This document shows, piece by piece, positions 32,580-41,224 of a stretch of 64,000 bases of DNA (position 1 is the first letter of the stretch; the number at the start of each line of letters is the position of its first letter). Source of the stretch: Micrococcus cohnii (lineage in GTDB: Bacteria; Actinomycetota; Actinomycetes; Actinomycetales; Micrococcaceae); contig NZ_JACHNA010000001.1 of the NCBI RefSeq assembly GCF_014205175.1, positions 558,001-622,000 of the forward strand. Direction: 5' to 3'. Position numbers and translations under genes: made by a program. The notes under the pieces were generated by a model. That model searched no databases, was not told the DNA's origin, and was given only the letters and a program-made list of their open reading frames with translations.

Positions 32580-33746
32580 GTGAAGAAGATCATGCCGATC
32601 TACGGCACCCGCCCCGAGGCGATCAAGGTCGCACCGATCGTCAAGGCGCTGCAGGCCGATGAACGCTTCGACTGCGTCGTCGCCGTGACCGGGCAGCACC
32701 GCGAGATGCTCGACCAGGTCAACCAGCTGTTCGGCATTGAGCCGGACCACGACCTGGACATCATCCAGCCCCGCCAGACCCTGAACTCGATCTTCGCGAA
32801 GATCCTCGACGGCATGGACCGCATCCTGTCCGAGGAGAAGCCGGACGCCGTCGTCGTCCAGGGCGACACGACCACGTCGACGGCGGGCGCGATCGCCGCG
32901 TTCAACCTTCAGATCCCCGTCGTCCACGCCGAGGCTGGACTGCGCAGCTTCGACATCATGTCGCCGTTCCCCGAGGAGGCCAACCGCAAGATCACCTCCC
33001 AGATCGCGGCCCTGCATTTGGCGCCGACGCGCGTGTCCAAGGCGAACCTGCTGCGCGAGGCCGTCGTGGAGTCCGACGTGTACGTCACCGGCAACACCGT
33101 GATCGACGCCTTGCTCGAGGTCGTCGACAAGAAGATCCCGTTCACGGACCCGCAGCTGGCCGAGGTGGCCGCCACGGTCGAGGACGGCACGAAGGTCGTG
33201 CTGGTCACCACCCACCGCCGGGAGAACCAGGGTGAGGCCATGCGCGGGGTCGGCCGCGCCCTCGCCCGGCTGGCCGCGGGCAACGAGGACGTGCTCTTCG
33301 TGCTGCCGGCGCACAAGAACCCGGTCGTCCGAGAAGCCGTTCTGCCGTACCTGGAGGGCCTGCAGAACGTGGTGGTCACCGAGCCGCTGGCCTACGGCGA
33401 GTTCACGCACATGCTCTCGCTGGCGAACGTCGTGCTGACCGACTCCGGGGGCGTTCAGGAGGAGGCGCCGGGCCTGGGCAAGCCGGTGCTCGTGATGCGC
33501 GAGAACACCGAGCGCCCCGAGGCCGTTGAGGCCGGCACCGTGCGCCTGATCGGCACGGCCGAGGATGTCGTGGTCGAGCAGGTCCAGACCCTGCTGCACG
33601 ACGAGGCGGCTTACACGGCGATGGCCAATGCTGTGAACCCCTACGGCGACGGCAAGGCGGCCGAGCGCACCGTCTCGGGCATCGCGCAGCTGCTCGGGGT
33701 CGGCGAGCGCATGCCGGCCTTCGACGACGGTCTCGGTCGGGACTGA
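32580..33746 (+). CDS. wecB: UDP-N-acetylglucosamine 2-epimerase (non-hydrolysing)
   Basis: A 388-aa MnaA/WecB epimerase that interconverts UDP-GlcNAc and UDP-ManNAc. Motifs are GTRPEAIKVAPIVKAL, VTGQHREMLDQV, VVQGDTTTSTAGAIAAF, HAEAGLRS, PFPEEANRKITSQIA, VLVTTHRRENQGEAM and LTDSGGVQEEAPGLGKPVLVMRENTERPEA. The GTG start follows AGGAGAGC. With wecC this gives UDP-ManNAcA, the uronic-acid donor of ManNAcA-containing wall polymers. wecB and wecC flank the glycosyltransferase genes about 10 kb apart instead of forming an operon. Confidence 0.96.
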   Translation: MKKIMPIYGTRPEAIKVAPIVKALQADERFDCVVAVTGQHREMLDQVNQLFGIEPDHDLDIIQPRQTLNSIFAKILDGMDRILSEEKPDAVVVQGDTTTSTAGAIAAFNLQIPVVHAEAGLRSFDIMSPFPEEANRKITSQIAALHLAPTRVSKANLLREAVVESDVYVTGNTVIDALLEVVDKKIPFTDPQLAEVAATVEDGTKVVLVTTHRRENQGEAMRGVGRALARLAAGNEDVLFVLPAHKNPVVREAVLPYLEGLQNVVVTEPLAYGEFTHMLSLANVVLTDSGGVQEEAPGLGKPVLVMRENTERPEAVEAGTVRLIGTAEDVVVEQVQTLLHDEAAYTAMANAVNPYGDGKAAERTVSGIAQLLGVGERMPAFDDGLGRD

Positions 33747-33763
33747 GGGCCCGCCGGCTTCAG

Positions 33764-33823
33764 GAGCGCTCCGGACCGGTCAAGAGCGCTCCTGGCTGGT
33801 CAAGAGCGTTCCGGGCCGGTCGA
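33764..33823. repeat. Three tandem 20-bp repeats at the 3' end of the MFS gene
   Basis: Copies at 33764-33783, 33784-33803 and 33804-33823 share GAGCG-TCC-GG--GGTC and differ at a few positions. The MFS stop codon (33800-33802) lies at the edge of copy 2, so copy 3 is coding and copies 1-2 are not. Each unit begins with the self-complementary GAGCGCTC or a variant of it. Confidence 0.8.
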
Positions 33824-35104
33824 TGTCGGCGGGGGCGGCACCACGGTCGGCAGCGCGCCGGTGCGCGGCCCGCCGGGCGTGACCGGACGGTTCGTCTCCG
33901 GCGCCCGCAGCCACGCCAGGGCGCCGATCGCCAGCACCGCGCCGGTGGCCAGGAACGCCCACTGCCAGCCGAAGGCGTCGGCCAGGGCTCCGGCGATCAG
34001 AGGCCCGGTGATCGCCCCGAGATCGGCTGACATCTGCGCGGTGGACATGACCGGTCCGGCCTTGCGGTCCTGGCCCACCATGTCCGAGATGGCCGCCTGC
34101 TGGGGCGAGTTCAGGGTGCCCGTGCCCGCGCCCGCGAGCAGACACGCCAGTAGGAACAGCAGCGGCGAGCCGACCAGGCCGATCACCGAGGTGAACACCG
34201 CCGTGGTGGTCAGGCCCAGCAGGATCAGCGGCTTGCGCCCGTGGACGTCGGACAGCCGGGAACTGAACGTCACGGCGGTGACGTTGCCGGCGGCGAAGAG
34301 GGAGAGCGACAGCCCGGCCATCATCGCGCCGTCGACGTGCCAGCCGCCGATCGCCGCCGTCGTGAACGCCCCGGCGGCGTACAGGGGAGTGATCGCATTG
34401 CGCACGCCGAACGTCGCCCAGCCGTTCGAGAAGAAGGACGTGAGCACGGCTCGATACGCAGGCAGGCGCACGGCCTCGCCCAGGGGCATCGACGGGCGGG
34501 CGTCGCCGTCCGCGCGGTCGGCCAGGCGCACGTCTTTCAGCTGGACGAAGACCAGCCCGGCGGCGGCCACCAGCGCGGTGCCGTAGATCAGGAACGGGAT
34601 GCGGAAGCCGAACACCGACAGGACCGAACCGACGATCGGACCGACGATGTTGCCGATCAGGAACGCGGAGGCGTACGCACCGGAGACGCGGCCACGCATG
34701 GCCGGAGGGGACTTGCGTGCCAGGAAGGCCATGGCCGAGACGGTGAACAGCGTCGAACCGATCCCGCCGAGGGCGCGGAAGGCGATCAGCTGCTCGAAGG
34801 TCTGCGCGAACGCGGTCAGGAACATCGATGCGGCGACGATGAGCACGCCCGCCATGTAGACCGAGGTCTCGCCGAGCCGATTCGTGAGGCGCCCGGAGAC
34901 GGGTGCGAACAGCAGTCGAGTCAGGCCGAACGCAGAGACGACGGCGGCGGCCGCGGTCGCGGAGGCGTCGAAGGAGTGGGCGTATTGCGGCAGCAAAGGA
35001 GCGATCAGCCCGAACCCGATGGCGATGATGAACGCCGCCCCCACGAGGACACGGATCTCACGGGGCAGGGGTGGCCGGTGTGTCCGGGAGGTGCGGGCAG
35101 GCAT
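33800..35104 (-). CDS. MFS transporter (DHA1-type)
   Basis: A 434-aa major facilitator with about 12 predicted helices. It shows VLVGAAFIIAIGFGLIAPLLPQYA in helix 1, the motif A-like loop FAPVSGRLTNRLGE between helices 2 and 3, and a second half starting near LTSFFSNGWATFGVRNAITPLY with LSDVHGRKPLILLG. This family covers drug and metabolite efflux; the substrate cannot be read from sequence. The ATG at 35104 is preferred over one 6 codons upstream because a -10-like GACAAT lies 6 nt before it. The C-terminal residues are encoded by a tandem 20-bp repeat. Confidence 0.88.
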   Translation of the reverse strand: MPARTSRTHRPPLPREIRVLVGAAFIIAIGFGLIAPLLPQYAHSFDASATAAAAVVSAFGLTRLLFAPVSGRLTNRLGETSVYMAGVLIVAASMFLTAFAQTFEQLIAFRALGGIGSTLFTVSAMAFLARKSPPAMRGRVSGAYASAFLIGNIVGPIVGSVLSVFGFRIPFLIYGTALVAAAGLVFVQLKDVRLADRADGDARPSMPLGEAVRLPAYRAVLTSFFSNGWATFGVRNAITPLYAAGAFTTAAIGGWHVDGAMMAGLSLSLFAAGNVTAVTFSSRLSDVHGRKPLILLGLTTTAVFTSVIGLVGSPLLFLLACLLAGAGTGTLNSPQQAAISDMVGQDRKAGPVMSTAQMSADLGAITGPLIAGALADAFGWQWAFLATGAVLAIGALAWLRAPETNRPVTPGGPRTGALPTVVPPPPTSTGPERS

Positions 35105-35110
35105 GGCCGG

Positions 35111-35116
35111 ATTGTC
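35111..35116 (-). promoter_or_regulatory. -10 box of a leaderless promoter for the MFS gene
   Basis: GACAAT on the minus strand, 6 nt before the ATG at 35104. Confidence 0.45.
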
Positions 35117-35193
35117 GCACATGTCACGTCTGGCGGGCGCCAGGCTGGACGTCCCGGCTCTGCGTCAGTCGGGACCGCGGTCGGGGACTGTGA

Positions 35194-35199
35194 AACACT
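35194..35199 (+). promoter_or_regulatory. Possible -10 box of a leaderless promoter for ftsY
   Basis: AACACT, 6 nt before the GTG at 35206. A poor -10 match, listed because its spacing repeats the pattern seen at other genes. Confidence 0.3.
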
Positions 35200-35205
35200 G
35201 GCCCG

Positions 35206-36390
35206 GTGGAAATCGTGCTCATCATCGCAGTAGTCATCGCCCTCGCCGTCGGGCTCGCCCTCGTGGGCCTGCTCGACCGCCGTCCGGCGCCGCCGAAGCA
35301 CGCCTATCCGGAGGTCCGCGACGCGGACGACCCGGAGCCCGGCGGCTCCCACGCGGCCGTCCTCGAGCAGGACCCCGACACCGCGGCGGCAGTCGATCAG
35401 GACGTCGACGGGACCCCGGTCGAGGAGGAAGCCGCCGAACCGCAGGTCCAGCTCGAGCGGCCGGAGGCGGCCGGCACCCGCCTGCAGCGTCTGCGCGCGC
35501 GCCTGCTGAAGTCGAACAACGTCTTCGGCAAGGGCCTGCTGGCTCTGCTCAGCCGGGACACGATCGACGAGGAGGTGTGGGACGAGGTCGAGGAGACCCT
35601 GCTCATGGCGGACCTCGGCACCGAGCCGACGCTCGAGCTCGTCGAGCGGCTGCGTGACCGTGTGCGCGTGGAGGGCACCCAGGACGCCGATCAGGTGCGT
35701 GCCATGCTCCGTGAGGAGCTGCTGACCATGGTCGACCCGTCGATGGACCGCCGCCTCGAGGCCTCGCGCAAGGGCGACCGCCCGGCCATCACGATGGTCG
35801 TGGGGGTCAATGGCGTCGGCAAGACCACGACCGTCGGCAAGCTGGCCCGCGTGCTCGTTGCCGAGGACCGCAGGGTCGTGCTCGGCGCGGCGGACACCTT
35901 CCGCGCCGCCGCGGCCGAGCAGCTGGCCACGTGGGGCGCTCGCGTCGGCGTGGACACCGTCCGTTCGGAGAAGGAGGGCGCCGACCCGGCGTCGGTCGCC
36001 TTCGAGGCCGTCGACGAGGGCATCCGCCAGGAGGCCGATGTCGTGCTGGTCGACACCGCCGGCCGACTGCAGAACAAGGCCAACCTCATGGACGAGCTGG
36101 GCAAGATCAAGCGCGTCATCGAGAAGCGCGGCGAGGTCGACGAGGTGCTGCTCGTCCTCGACGCGACGACCGGCCAGAACGGCCTGAACCAGGCCAAGGT
36201 GTTCGCCGAGGTCGTGGACGTGACCGGCATCGTGCTGACCAAGCTGGACGGCACCGCCAAGGGTGGCATCGTCGTCGCGATTCAGCGCGAGCTGGGCGTG
36301 CCGGTGAAGCTTGTCGGCCTCGGCGAGGGCCCGGACGACCTCGCCCCGTTCACCGCCGAGGGCTTCGTGGACGCGCTGCTGGCTGAGTGA
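35206..36390 (+). CDS. ftsY: Signal recognition particle receptor FtsY
   Basis: A 394-aa SRP GTPase receptor. The first ~20 residues form a hydrophobic membrane anchor ([20 protein letters not shown]), then an acidic/Pro linker (to ~residue 85), then the NG domain: [25 protein letters not shown]1 [18 protein letters not shown] (about residues 203-220), G2/G3 [13 protein letters not shown] and [11 protein letters not shown], and G4 [11 protein letters not shown]. It guides ribosome-SRP complexes to the membrane with Ffh, encoded next. In many actinobacteria smc precedes ftsY; here the glycopolymer locus and an MFS gene take that place. Confidence 0.97.
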   Translation: MEIVLIIAVVIALAVGLALVGLLDRRPAPPKHAYPEVRDADDPEPGGSHAAVLEQDPDTAAAVDQDVDGTPVEEEAAEPQVQLERPEAAGTRLQRLRARLLKSNNVFGKGLLALLSRDTIDEEVWDEVEETLLMADLGTEPTLELVERLRDRVRVEGTQDADQVRAMLREELLTMVDPSMDRRLEASRKGDRPAITMVVGVNGVGKTTTVGKLARVLVAEDRRVVLGAADTFRAAAAEQLATWGARVGVDTVRSEKEGADPASVAFEAVDEGIRQEADVVLVDTAGRLQNKANLMDELGKIKRVIEKRGEVDEVLLVLDATTGQNGLNQAKVFAEVVDVTGIVLTKLDGTAKGGIVVAIQRELGVPVKLVGLGEGPDDLAPFTAEGFVDALLAE

Positions 36391-36443
36391 ACCGCGCCCG
36401 GGTCTCAGGCCCGGTCGACGCCGACGGCGTCCCTCCAGGTTGC

Positions 36444-36449
36444 TACCCT
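36444..36449 (+). promoter_or_regulatory. Possible -10 box for ffh
   Basis: TACCCT about 143 nt upstream of ffh. Weak, with no clear -35. Confidence 0.25.
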
Positions 36450-36591
36450 GGTGGGGCGCCGTCGGCGTCTGCGCCCTCGTCACGTATGTGCGGGCGAGGC
36501 CGTGCGTGGCGCTGTACGAGCCCAGCACGGGCGTCTCGCCGCAGGGCGGGGCGGCCCTGTCCGTATCCGCTTCCTAAGGACCTCATCCGCC

Positions 36592-38190
36592 GTGTTCAAC
36601 TCCCTGTCTGATCGTCTGTCCAGCACCTTCAAGAACCTGAAGGGCAAGGGTCGGCTGACCGAGGCGGACATCGACGCCACCGCGCGCGAGATCCGCCGGG
36701 CCCTGCTCGATGCGGACGTGGCGGTCCCGGTCGTGCGCTCGTTCATCGCGGGCGTCAAGGAGCGGGCGCTGGGCGAGGAGGTCTCCCAGGCGCTGAACCC
36801 CGGCCAGCAGGTCGTGAAGATCGTCAACGACGAGCTCGTGACGATCCTCGGCGGCGAGACCCGGCACATCCAACACGCCAAGACAGGCACGACGATCATC
36901 ATGCTCGTGGGCCTGCAGGGCGCCGGCAAGACGACCCTGGCGGGCAAGCTCGCCCACCAGCTCAAGTCCCAGGGCCACACTCCGCTGCTCGTGGCCTGCG
37001 ACCTGCAGCGGCCCAACGCCGTCAAGCAGCTGCAGGTCGGCGGCGAACGGGCCGGGGTGCCCGTCTTCGCTCCGCACCCCGGCGTGTCGAGCGAGTTCGA
37101 GGCCGCCACCGGCGACCCCGTTCAGGTGGCCCGGGACGGTGTGGCGGAGGCCAACAGTCGCTATCACGACGTCGTCATCATCGACACCGCCGGTCGACTC
37201 GGCGTGGACCAGGAGCTCATGCAGCAGGCCTCGGACATCCGCGCCGCGGTGAACCCCAACGAGGTGCTGTTCGTCATCGACTCGATGATCGGCCAGGACG
37301 CGGTGGCGACGGCCCAGGCCTTCAACGAGGGCGTCGGATTCACCGGCGTGGTGCTGACGAAGCTCGACGGCGACGCGCGCGGCGGCGCCGCCCTGTCCGT
37401 GCGGCATGTCACCGGCAAGCCGATCATGTTCGCCTCGACCGGCGAATCCCTCAAGGACTTCGAGGTCTTCCACCCGGACCGCATGGCCTCGCGCATCCTC
37501 GACATGGGCGATGTGCTTTCGCTGATCGAGCAGGCCGAGCAGAACTGGGACCGCGGCGAGGCCGAGAAGATGGCCAAGAAGTTCGCCGATCAGGAGGACT
37601 TCACCCTCGATGACTTCCTGAGCCAGATGCAGCAGCTCAAGAAGATGGGCTCGATGAAGAAGATGCTCATGATGATGCCGGGGGCCCAGGGCATGCGGCA
37701 GCAGCTTGAGCAGTTCGACGAGAGGTCCATCGATCGCGTCGAGGCGGTCATCCGTTCCATGACCCCTCATGAGCGCGTCGCCCCGAAGATCATCAACGGC
37801 TCCCGCCGTGCTCGCATCGCGAAGGGCTCGGGTGTGCAGGTCTCCGAGGTGAACGCGCTGCTCGAGCGATTCGGTCAGGCCCAGAAGATGATGAAGAAGA
37901 TGGCCTCCGGCGGTGGCATGCCCGGCATGCCCGGCATGCCGGGCATGGGTCCGGGCCCCGGCAAGGGCGGCGGCAACCGCAAGAAGGGCAAGGGCGGGAA
38001 CAAGAACAAGGTGAAGTCCGGCAATCCGGCCAAGGCCGAGGCCGAGCGCAAGGCCCTGGCGGAGCGGCAGGCGAAGCAGGCCCAGAGCCCCGGCTCGATG
38101 TTCGGGCAGAACGGGTTCGACCCGGAGAGCTTCAGCCCGCAGGATCTGAACCTGCCCTCCGGCTTCGAGAAGTACCTGCGCGATCGCTGA
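36592..38190 (+). CDS. ffh: Signal recognition particle protein Ffh
   Basis: A 532-aa SRP54 GTPase. It has an N domain, G1 LVGLQGAGKTTLAGKLA (about residue 105), the RPNAVKQL motif, DTAGRLGVD, and TKLDGDARGGAALSV. A Met-rich M domain (about residues 330-460) contains MQQLKKMGSMKKMLMMMPG and the RNA-binding segment IINGSRRARIAKGSG. After it comes a low-complexity tail with MPG repeats (about residue 442), a Lys/Gly-rich stretch and a final NLPSGFEKYLRDR. The GTG start follows AAGGA. It binds signal sequences with 4.5S RNA, whose gene was not found in this window. Confidence 0.97.
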   Translation: MFNSLSDRLSSTFKNLKGKGRLTEADIDATAREIRRALLDADVAVPVVRSFIAGVKERALGEEVSQALNPGQQVVKIVNDELVTILGGETRHIQHAKTGTTIIMLVGLQGAGKTTLAGKLAHQLKSQGHTPLLVACDLQRPNAVKQLQVGGERAGVPVFAPHPGVSSEFEAATGDPVQVARDGVAEANSRYHDVVIIDTAGRLGVDQELMQQASDIRAAVNPNEVLFVIDSMIGQDAVATAQAFNEGVGFTGVVLTKLDGDARGGAALSVRHVTGKPIMFASTGESLKDFEVFHPDRMASRILDMGDVLSLIEQAEQNWDRGEAEKMAKKFADQEDFTLDDFLSQMQQLKKMGSMKKMLMMMPGAQGMRQQLEQFDERSIDRVEAVIRSMTPHERVAPKIINGSRRARIAKGSGVQVSEVNALLERFGQAQKMMKKMASGGGMPGMPGMPGMGPGPGKGGGNRKKGKGGNKNKVKSGNPAKAEAERKALAERQAKQAQSPGSMFGQNGFDPESFSPQDLNLPSGFEKYLRDR

Positions 38191-38246
38191 CCTGCTGGGC
38201 GGCGCCGGCGCGCGGTGCGGGTCGACGTGTGCGCGGAACCGATCTC

Positions 38247-38255
38247 TGGCATAAT
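38247..38255 (+). promoter_or_regulatory. Extended -10 promoter for rpsP
   Basis: TGGCATAAT (TGn plus a CATAAT -10), giving a leader of about 130 nt before rpsP. No clear -35. Confidence 0.55.
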
Positions 38256-38390
38256 GGCAGGGCACTGGACCGCGTCGGACGACCCTCTATCCTCCCCGCG
38301 GTCCCGTCCCGCAGCCAGGTTGTGCCGGATGCCCCCACGTCCCGAGCCTGATCGTTGCACCCCAGACCAGAAACAGGAGTAACCACCAAC

Positions 38391-38834
38391 GTGGCTGTCA
38401 AGATTCGACTGAAGCGCATGGGCAAGATCCGTGCACCGCACTACCGCGTCGTCGTCATGGACTCGCGCACTCGCCGCGATGGCCGTGCCATCGAGGAGAT
38501 CGGCAAGTACCACCCGACCGAGGAGCCCTCGTTCATCGAGATCAACTCGGAGCGCGCCCAGTACTGGCTCTCCGTCGGCGCCCAGCCGACCGAGCAGGTC
38601 GCCGCACTGCTGAAGGTCACCGGCGACTGGCAGAAGTTCAAGGGCGAGGCCGGCACCGAGGGCACGCTCAAGACGAAGGCCGAGAAGGAGGCCTTCGTGG
38701 CCCCCGAGAAGGGCTCGGTGCTGCTCCCGGAGAAGCCGAAGGAGGAGCCCGCTGAGGCCGAGTCGTCCGAGGCTGAGTCGGCGGAGACCGCTGAGGCCCC
38801 CGCCGAGGAGTCCGAGGCCGAGAAGGCCGAGTGA
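38391..38834 (+). CDS. rpsP: 30S ribosomal protein S16
   Basis: A 147-aa S16. Residues 1-85 are the ribosomal domain ([53 protein letters not shown]). After ~110 the protein continues as an acidic Glu/Ala/Ser tail (repeats of AEAESSE type), a feature of several actinobacterial S16 proteins and absent from the ~82-aa E. coli form. A GTG start gives the canonical (M)AVKIRL end, with CAGGAG upstream. The stop overlaps the khpA start (GTGA). Confidence 0.96.
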   Translation: MAVKIRLKRMGKIRAPHYRVVVMDSRTRRDGRAIEEIGKYHPTEEPSFIEINSERAQYWLSVGAQPTEQVAALLKVTGDWQKFKGEAGTEGTLKTKAEKEAFVAPEKGSVLLPEKPKEEPAEAESSEAESAETAEAPAEESEAEKAE

Positions 38835-39073
38835 GCATGCTCGCCGAGGCCCTCGAGCACCTGGTGCGCGGCATCGTCGACACGCCGGAGGCGGTGCGCG
38901 TGGACACGCGGCGTCAGCCCCGGGGCGAGAAGCTCGAGGTGCGTGTCGATCCGGCCGACCTCGGCCGCGTGATCGGCCGCCAGGGACGCACCGCGTCCGC
39001 TCTGCGGGCGGTGCTCGACGGCCTGGCCGGCCACCCCGTCCGCATGGATGTGGTGGACACCGACCGCCGTTGA
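38831..39073 (+). CDS. khpA: KH-domain RNA-binding protein KhpA
   Basis: An 80-aa single-KH protein with the GxxG loop in [18 protein letters not shown]. KhpA pairs with KhpB/Jag in Firmicutes to bind RNA and influence cell shape and division. The position between rpsP and rimM is standard in Gram-positives. The GTG start overlaps the rpsP stop; an ATG two codons later is an alternative. Normal length. Confidence 0.94.
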   Translation: MSMLAEALEHLVRGIVDTPEAVRVDTRRQPRGEKLEVRVDPADLGRVIGRQGRTASALRAVLDGLAGHPVRMDVVDTDRR

Positions 39074-39113
39074 GCCTCGGCATGCGAGCACGCCGCGTGA
39101 GCGTCTCGACATC

Positions 39114-39164
39114 GGCCCGCCGCCGTTCCTCTCGACCCGGTCGAGGACGGGACGACGGCGGGCC
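39114..39164 (+). terminator. Long hairpin between khpA and rimM, possible terminator or attenuator
   Basis: GGCCCGCCG (39114-39122) pairs with CGGCGGGCC (39156-39164), and an inner stem is built on TCGACC/GGTCGA with bulges. TTCGTC follows. It sits 40 nt after khpA and 80 nt before rimM. Confidence 0.5.
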
Positions 39165-39243
39165 TTCGTCATCTCGGGACGACCGAGCACCGTTCCGACC
39201 AGCCCGCACCGTCCCTCTGTCCCGTCATCTCGAGAGGTCTGCC

Positions 39244-39831
39244 ATGCACTCCACCGACAATCCTGAGGATCAGGTCCGCCTCGCCCGTATCGGCAAGCCG
39301 CACGGGATACGCGGGGAGGTGACGGTGCAGGTCTTCACCGACGAGCCGGACGCCCGTTTCGCCCCCGGCAATGTGGTCGCGGTGCGATCGCAGTCCCCGG
39401 GCGCACCGGCGCATCTGACCGTCAGCCGCGCCCGCTGGAACAAGCAGATCCTCGTGCTCGGATTCCAGGAGATCTCCGATCGCAACGGGGCCGAGGCCCT
39501 GCGTGGAAGCCAGCTCTTCGGTTCGGTGCAGGACCGTGACGACGATGACTCCTGGTACGAGGAGGACCTGCTCGACCTCGAAGTGCACGTGGACGGGCGT
39601 CGGGTGGGTGTGGTCACCGGGCTGCTTACGGGAACGGTCCAGGACCTGCTGCAGGTCGCCGTCGACGGACAGGATGAGCCGGCGCTCGTGCCGTTCGTCG
39701 AGCAGATCGTGCCCGAGGTCGACGTTGAGGCCGGGGTCGTCGTGGTCACCCCGCCGCCGGGACTGTTGGCCGTCAACGCGCCGGATCCGGGCGAGGAGCC
39801 CGGGCGTCCCGACGGCGAACGGGAGGGCTGA
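39244..39831 (+). CDS. rimM: Ribosome maturation factor RimM
   Basis: A 195-aa 16S rRNA processing factor that binds S19 and the 30S head. The N-terminal barrel holds VRLARIGKPHGIRGEVTVQVFTD; the PRC-barrel half holds WYEEDLLDLEVHVDGRRVGVV, VQDLLQVAVDG and ALVPFVEQIVPEVDVEAGVVVV. The ATG at 39244 gives a normal-length N-terminus; the frame upstream is open but Arg/Ser-rich and non-homologous. GAGAGG is the probable ribosome binding site. It stops 3 nt before trmD. Confidence 0.95.
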   Translation: MHSTDNPEDQVRLARIGKPHGIRGEVTVQVFTDEPDARFAPGNVVAVRSQSPGAPAHLTVSRARWNKQILVLGFQEISDRNGAEALRGSQLFGSVQDRDDDDSWYEEDLLDLEVHVDGRRVGVVTGLLTGTVQDLLQVAVDGQDEPALVPFVEQIVPEVDVEAGVVVVTPPPGLLAVNAPDPGEEPGRPDGEREG

Positions 39832-39834
39832 GCG

Positions 39835-40539
39835 GTGCGCATCGACGTCGTCTCGATCTTCCCGGAGTACCTGGCGGCACTGGAGCTGTCCCTGATCGGG
39901 CGGGCCCGCCAGGACGGCCTGCTGGACGTGCGGGTGCATGATCTGCGCGAGTTCACCTTCGACCGGCACCGCACCGTCGACGACACCCCGTACGGCGGGG
40001 GCGCCGGCATGGTGATGAAGCCCGAGCCGTGGGCGCTGGCGCTCGAGTCCATCGCCGATGACGCGGCCGCGAGCGGTGTGGCCGACCGGCCGACGCTGCT
40101 GGTGCCCACGCCCTCCGGTGAGGTGTTCCGACAGGCGACGGCGGCGCAGCTGGCCGAGCAGCAGCACCTGGTGATCGCGTGCGGACGGTACGAGGGCATC
40201 GACGAGCGGGTGTTCGACTGGGCCTCGGAGCGGTTCGACGTGCGTCTGGTGAGCCTCGGCGACTATGTGCTCAACGGCGGGGAGGTCGCCGCCCTCGCCA
40301 TGGTCGAAGCGGTCGGGCGCCTGCTGCCGGGAGTGGTCGGCAATCCCCACTCGCTCGTCGAGGAGTCCCACTCCGACGGGCTGCTCGAGTACCCGGTGTA
40401 CACCAAACCCGCCCAGTGGCGCGGCCACGAAGTGCCGCCGATCCTGCTCTCGGGCGACCACGGGCGTATCGCGTCCTGGCGGCGCGAGCAGCAACTCGAG
40501 CGGACGCGGGCACGTCGTCCTGATCTGCTCTCGGACTGA
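39835..40539 (+). CDS. trmD: tRNA (guanine(37)-N1)-methyltransferase
   Basis: A 234-aa SPOUT-class methyltransferase that makes m1G37 next to the anticodon and prevents frameshifting. The conserved order [60 protein letters not shown], the knot motif [27 protein letters not shown], and [19 protein letters not shown] is complete. The GTG start lies 3 nt after rimM. TrmD and rplS end the classic rpsP-khpA-rimM-trmD-rplS cluster. Confidence 0.97.
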   Translation: MRIDVVSIFPEYLAALELSLIGRARQDGLLDVRVHDLREFTFDRHRTVDDTPYGGGAGMVMKPEPWALALESIADDAAASGVADRPTLLVPTPSGEVFRQATAAQLAEQQHLVIACGRYEGIDERVFDWASERFDVRLVSLGDYVLNGGEVAALAMVEAVGRLLPGVVGNPHSLVEESHSDGLLEYPVYTKPAQWRGHEVPPILLSGDHGRIASWRREQQLERTRARRPDLLSD

Positions 40540-40610
40540 CCTGTCTGAGCTGTGGGTGAGGGTCGAGCCGATCGTCGCCGCTGATCCTCGCCTCGCGGGC
40601 CGGCATGGTG

Positions 40611-40619
40611 TGGCACAAT
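40611..40619 (+). promoter_or_regulatory. Extended -10 promoter for rplS
   Basis: TGGCACAAT, giving a leader of roughly 190 nt before rplS. It resembles the rpsP promoter box (TGGCATAAT). No known leader motif was recognised in the untranslated region. Confidence 0.5.
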
Positions 40620-40815
40620 GGGTCCCTGCGTCTGCTGGGCGTCGGTCCTGCCACAGGGGGACGGCGTCGACAGTGAGACCGCCGGGGACGACACTCCGTC
40701 GACCCGGTCACACCGCGTGACGGGCACCGCGCCGCACCTGCCTCGGGACTGCGTGCGCTCCGCCCGCCTCTGACAACGTGGGGGACCTGTGGCGCCCGCG
40801 TAGGAGAATGCGATC

Positions 40816-41169
40816 ATGCACATTCTTGATTCCTTCGACTCTGCCTCGCTGCGCTCTGACGTCCCGGAGTTCGCTCCGGGCGACACCGTGAAGGTCCACG
40901 TGAACATCGTCGAGGGCAAGACCTCGCGTATCCAGGTGTTCCAGGGCTTCGTCATGGGCCGCCAGGGCCATGGCGTGCGCGAGACCTTCCGCGTGCGCAA
41001 GGTGTCCTTCGGCGTGGGCGTGGAGCGCGTGTTCCCGGTCCACTCCCCGGTCATCGACAAGATCGAGGTCGTGACCAAGGGCGACGTGCGCCGCGCGAAG
41101 CTCTACTACATGCGCGACCGCCACGGCAAGGCCGCCCGCATCCGCGAGAAGCGCGCCGACGCGAAGTGA
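40816..41169 (+). CDS. rplS: 50S ribosomal protein L19
   Basis: A 117-aa L19 located at the subunit interface. Recognisable segments are [59 protein letters not shown] and [28 protein letters not shown] lies upstream of the ATG. Normal length. A strong hairpin that could terminate this transcript lies 65 nt downstream, inside the start of the next gene. Confidence 0.97.
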   Translation: MHILDSFDSASLRSDVPEFAPGDTVKVHVNIVEGKTSRIQVFQGFVMGRQGHGVRETFRVRKVSFGVGVERVFPVHSPVIDKIEVVTKGDVRRAKLYYMRDRHGKAARIREKRADAK

Positions 41170-41224
41170 TCCCGTGCGGGACGGGCCGTCAGGTTCGTTC
41201 CGTGTGTCGGGACGCGATGTCGTG

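Noticed and set aside
37914-37950. A short tandem repeat (GGCATGCCC-like units) as a mobile or CRISPR-type repeat
   Set aside because: It encodes the MPG repeats in the Ffh C-terminal tail, a common low-complexity feature of this protein.
40620-40815. A riboswitch or known ribosomal leader before rplS
   Set aside because: The leader is long, but no conserved structure that I can name was found.
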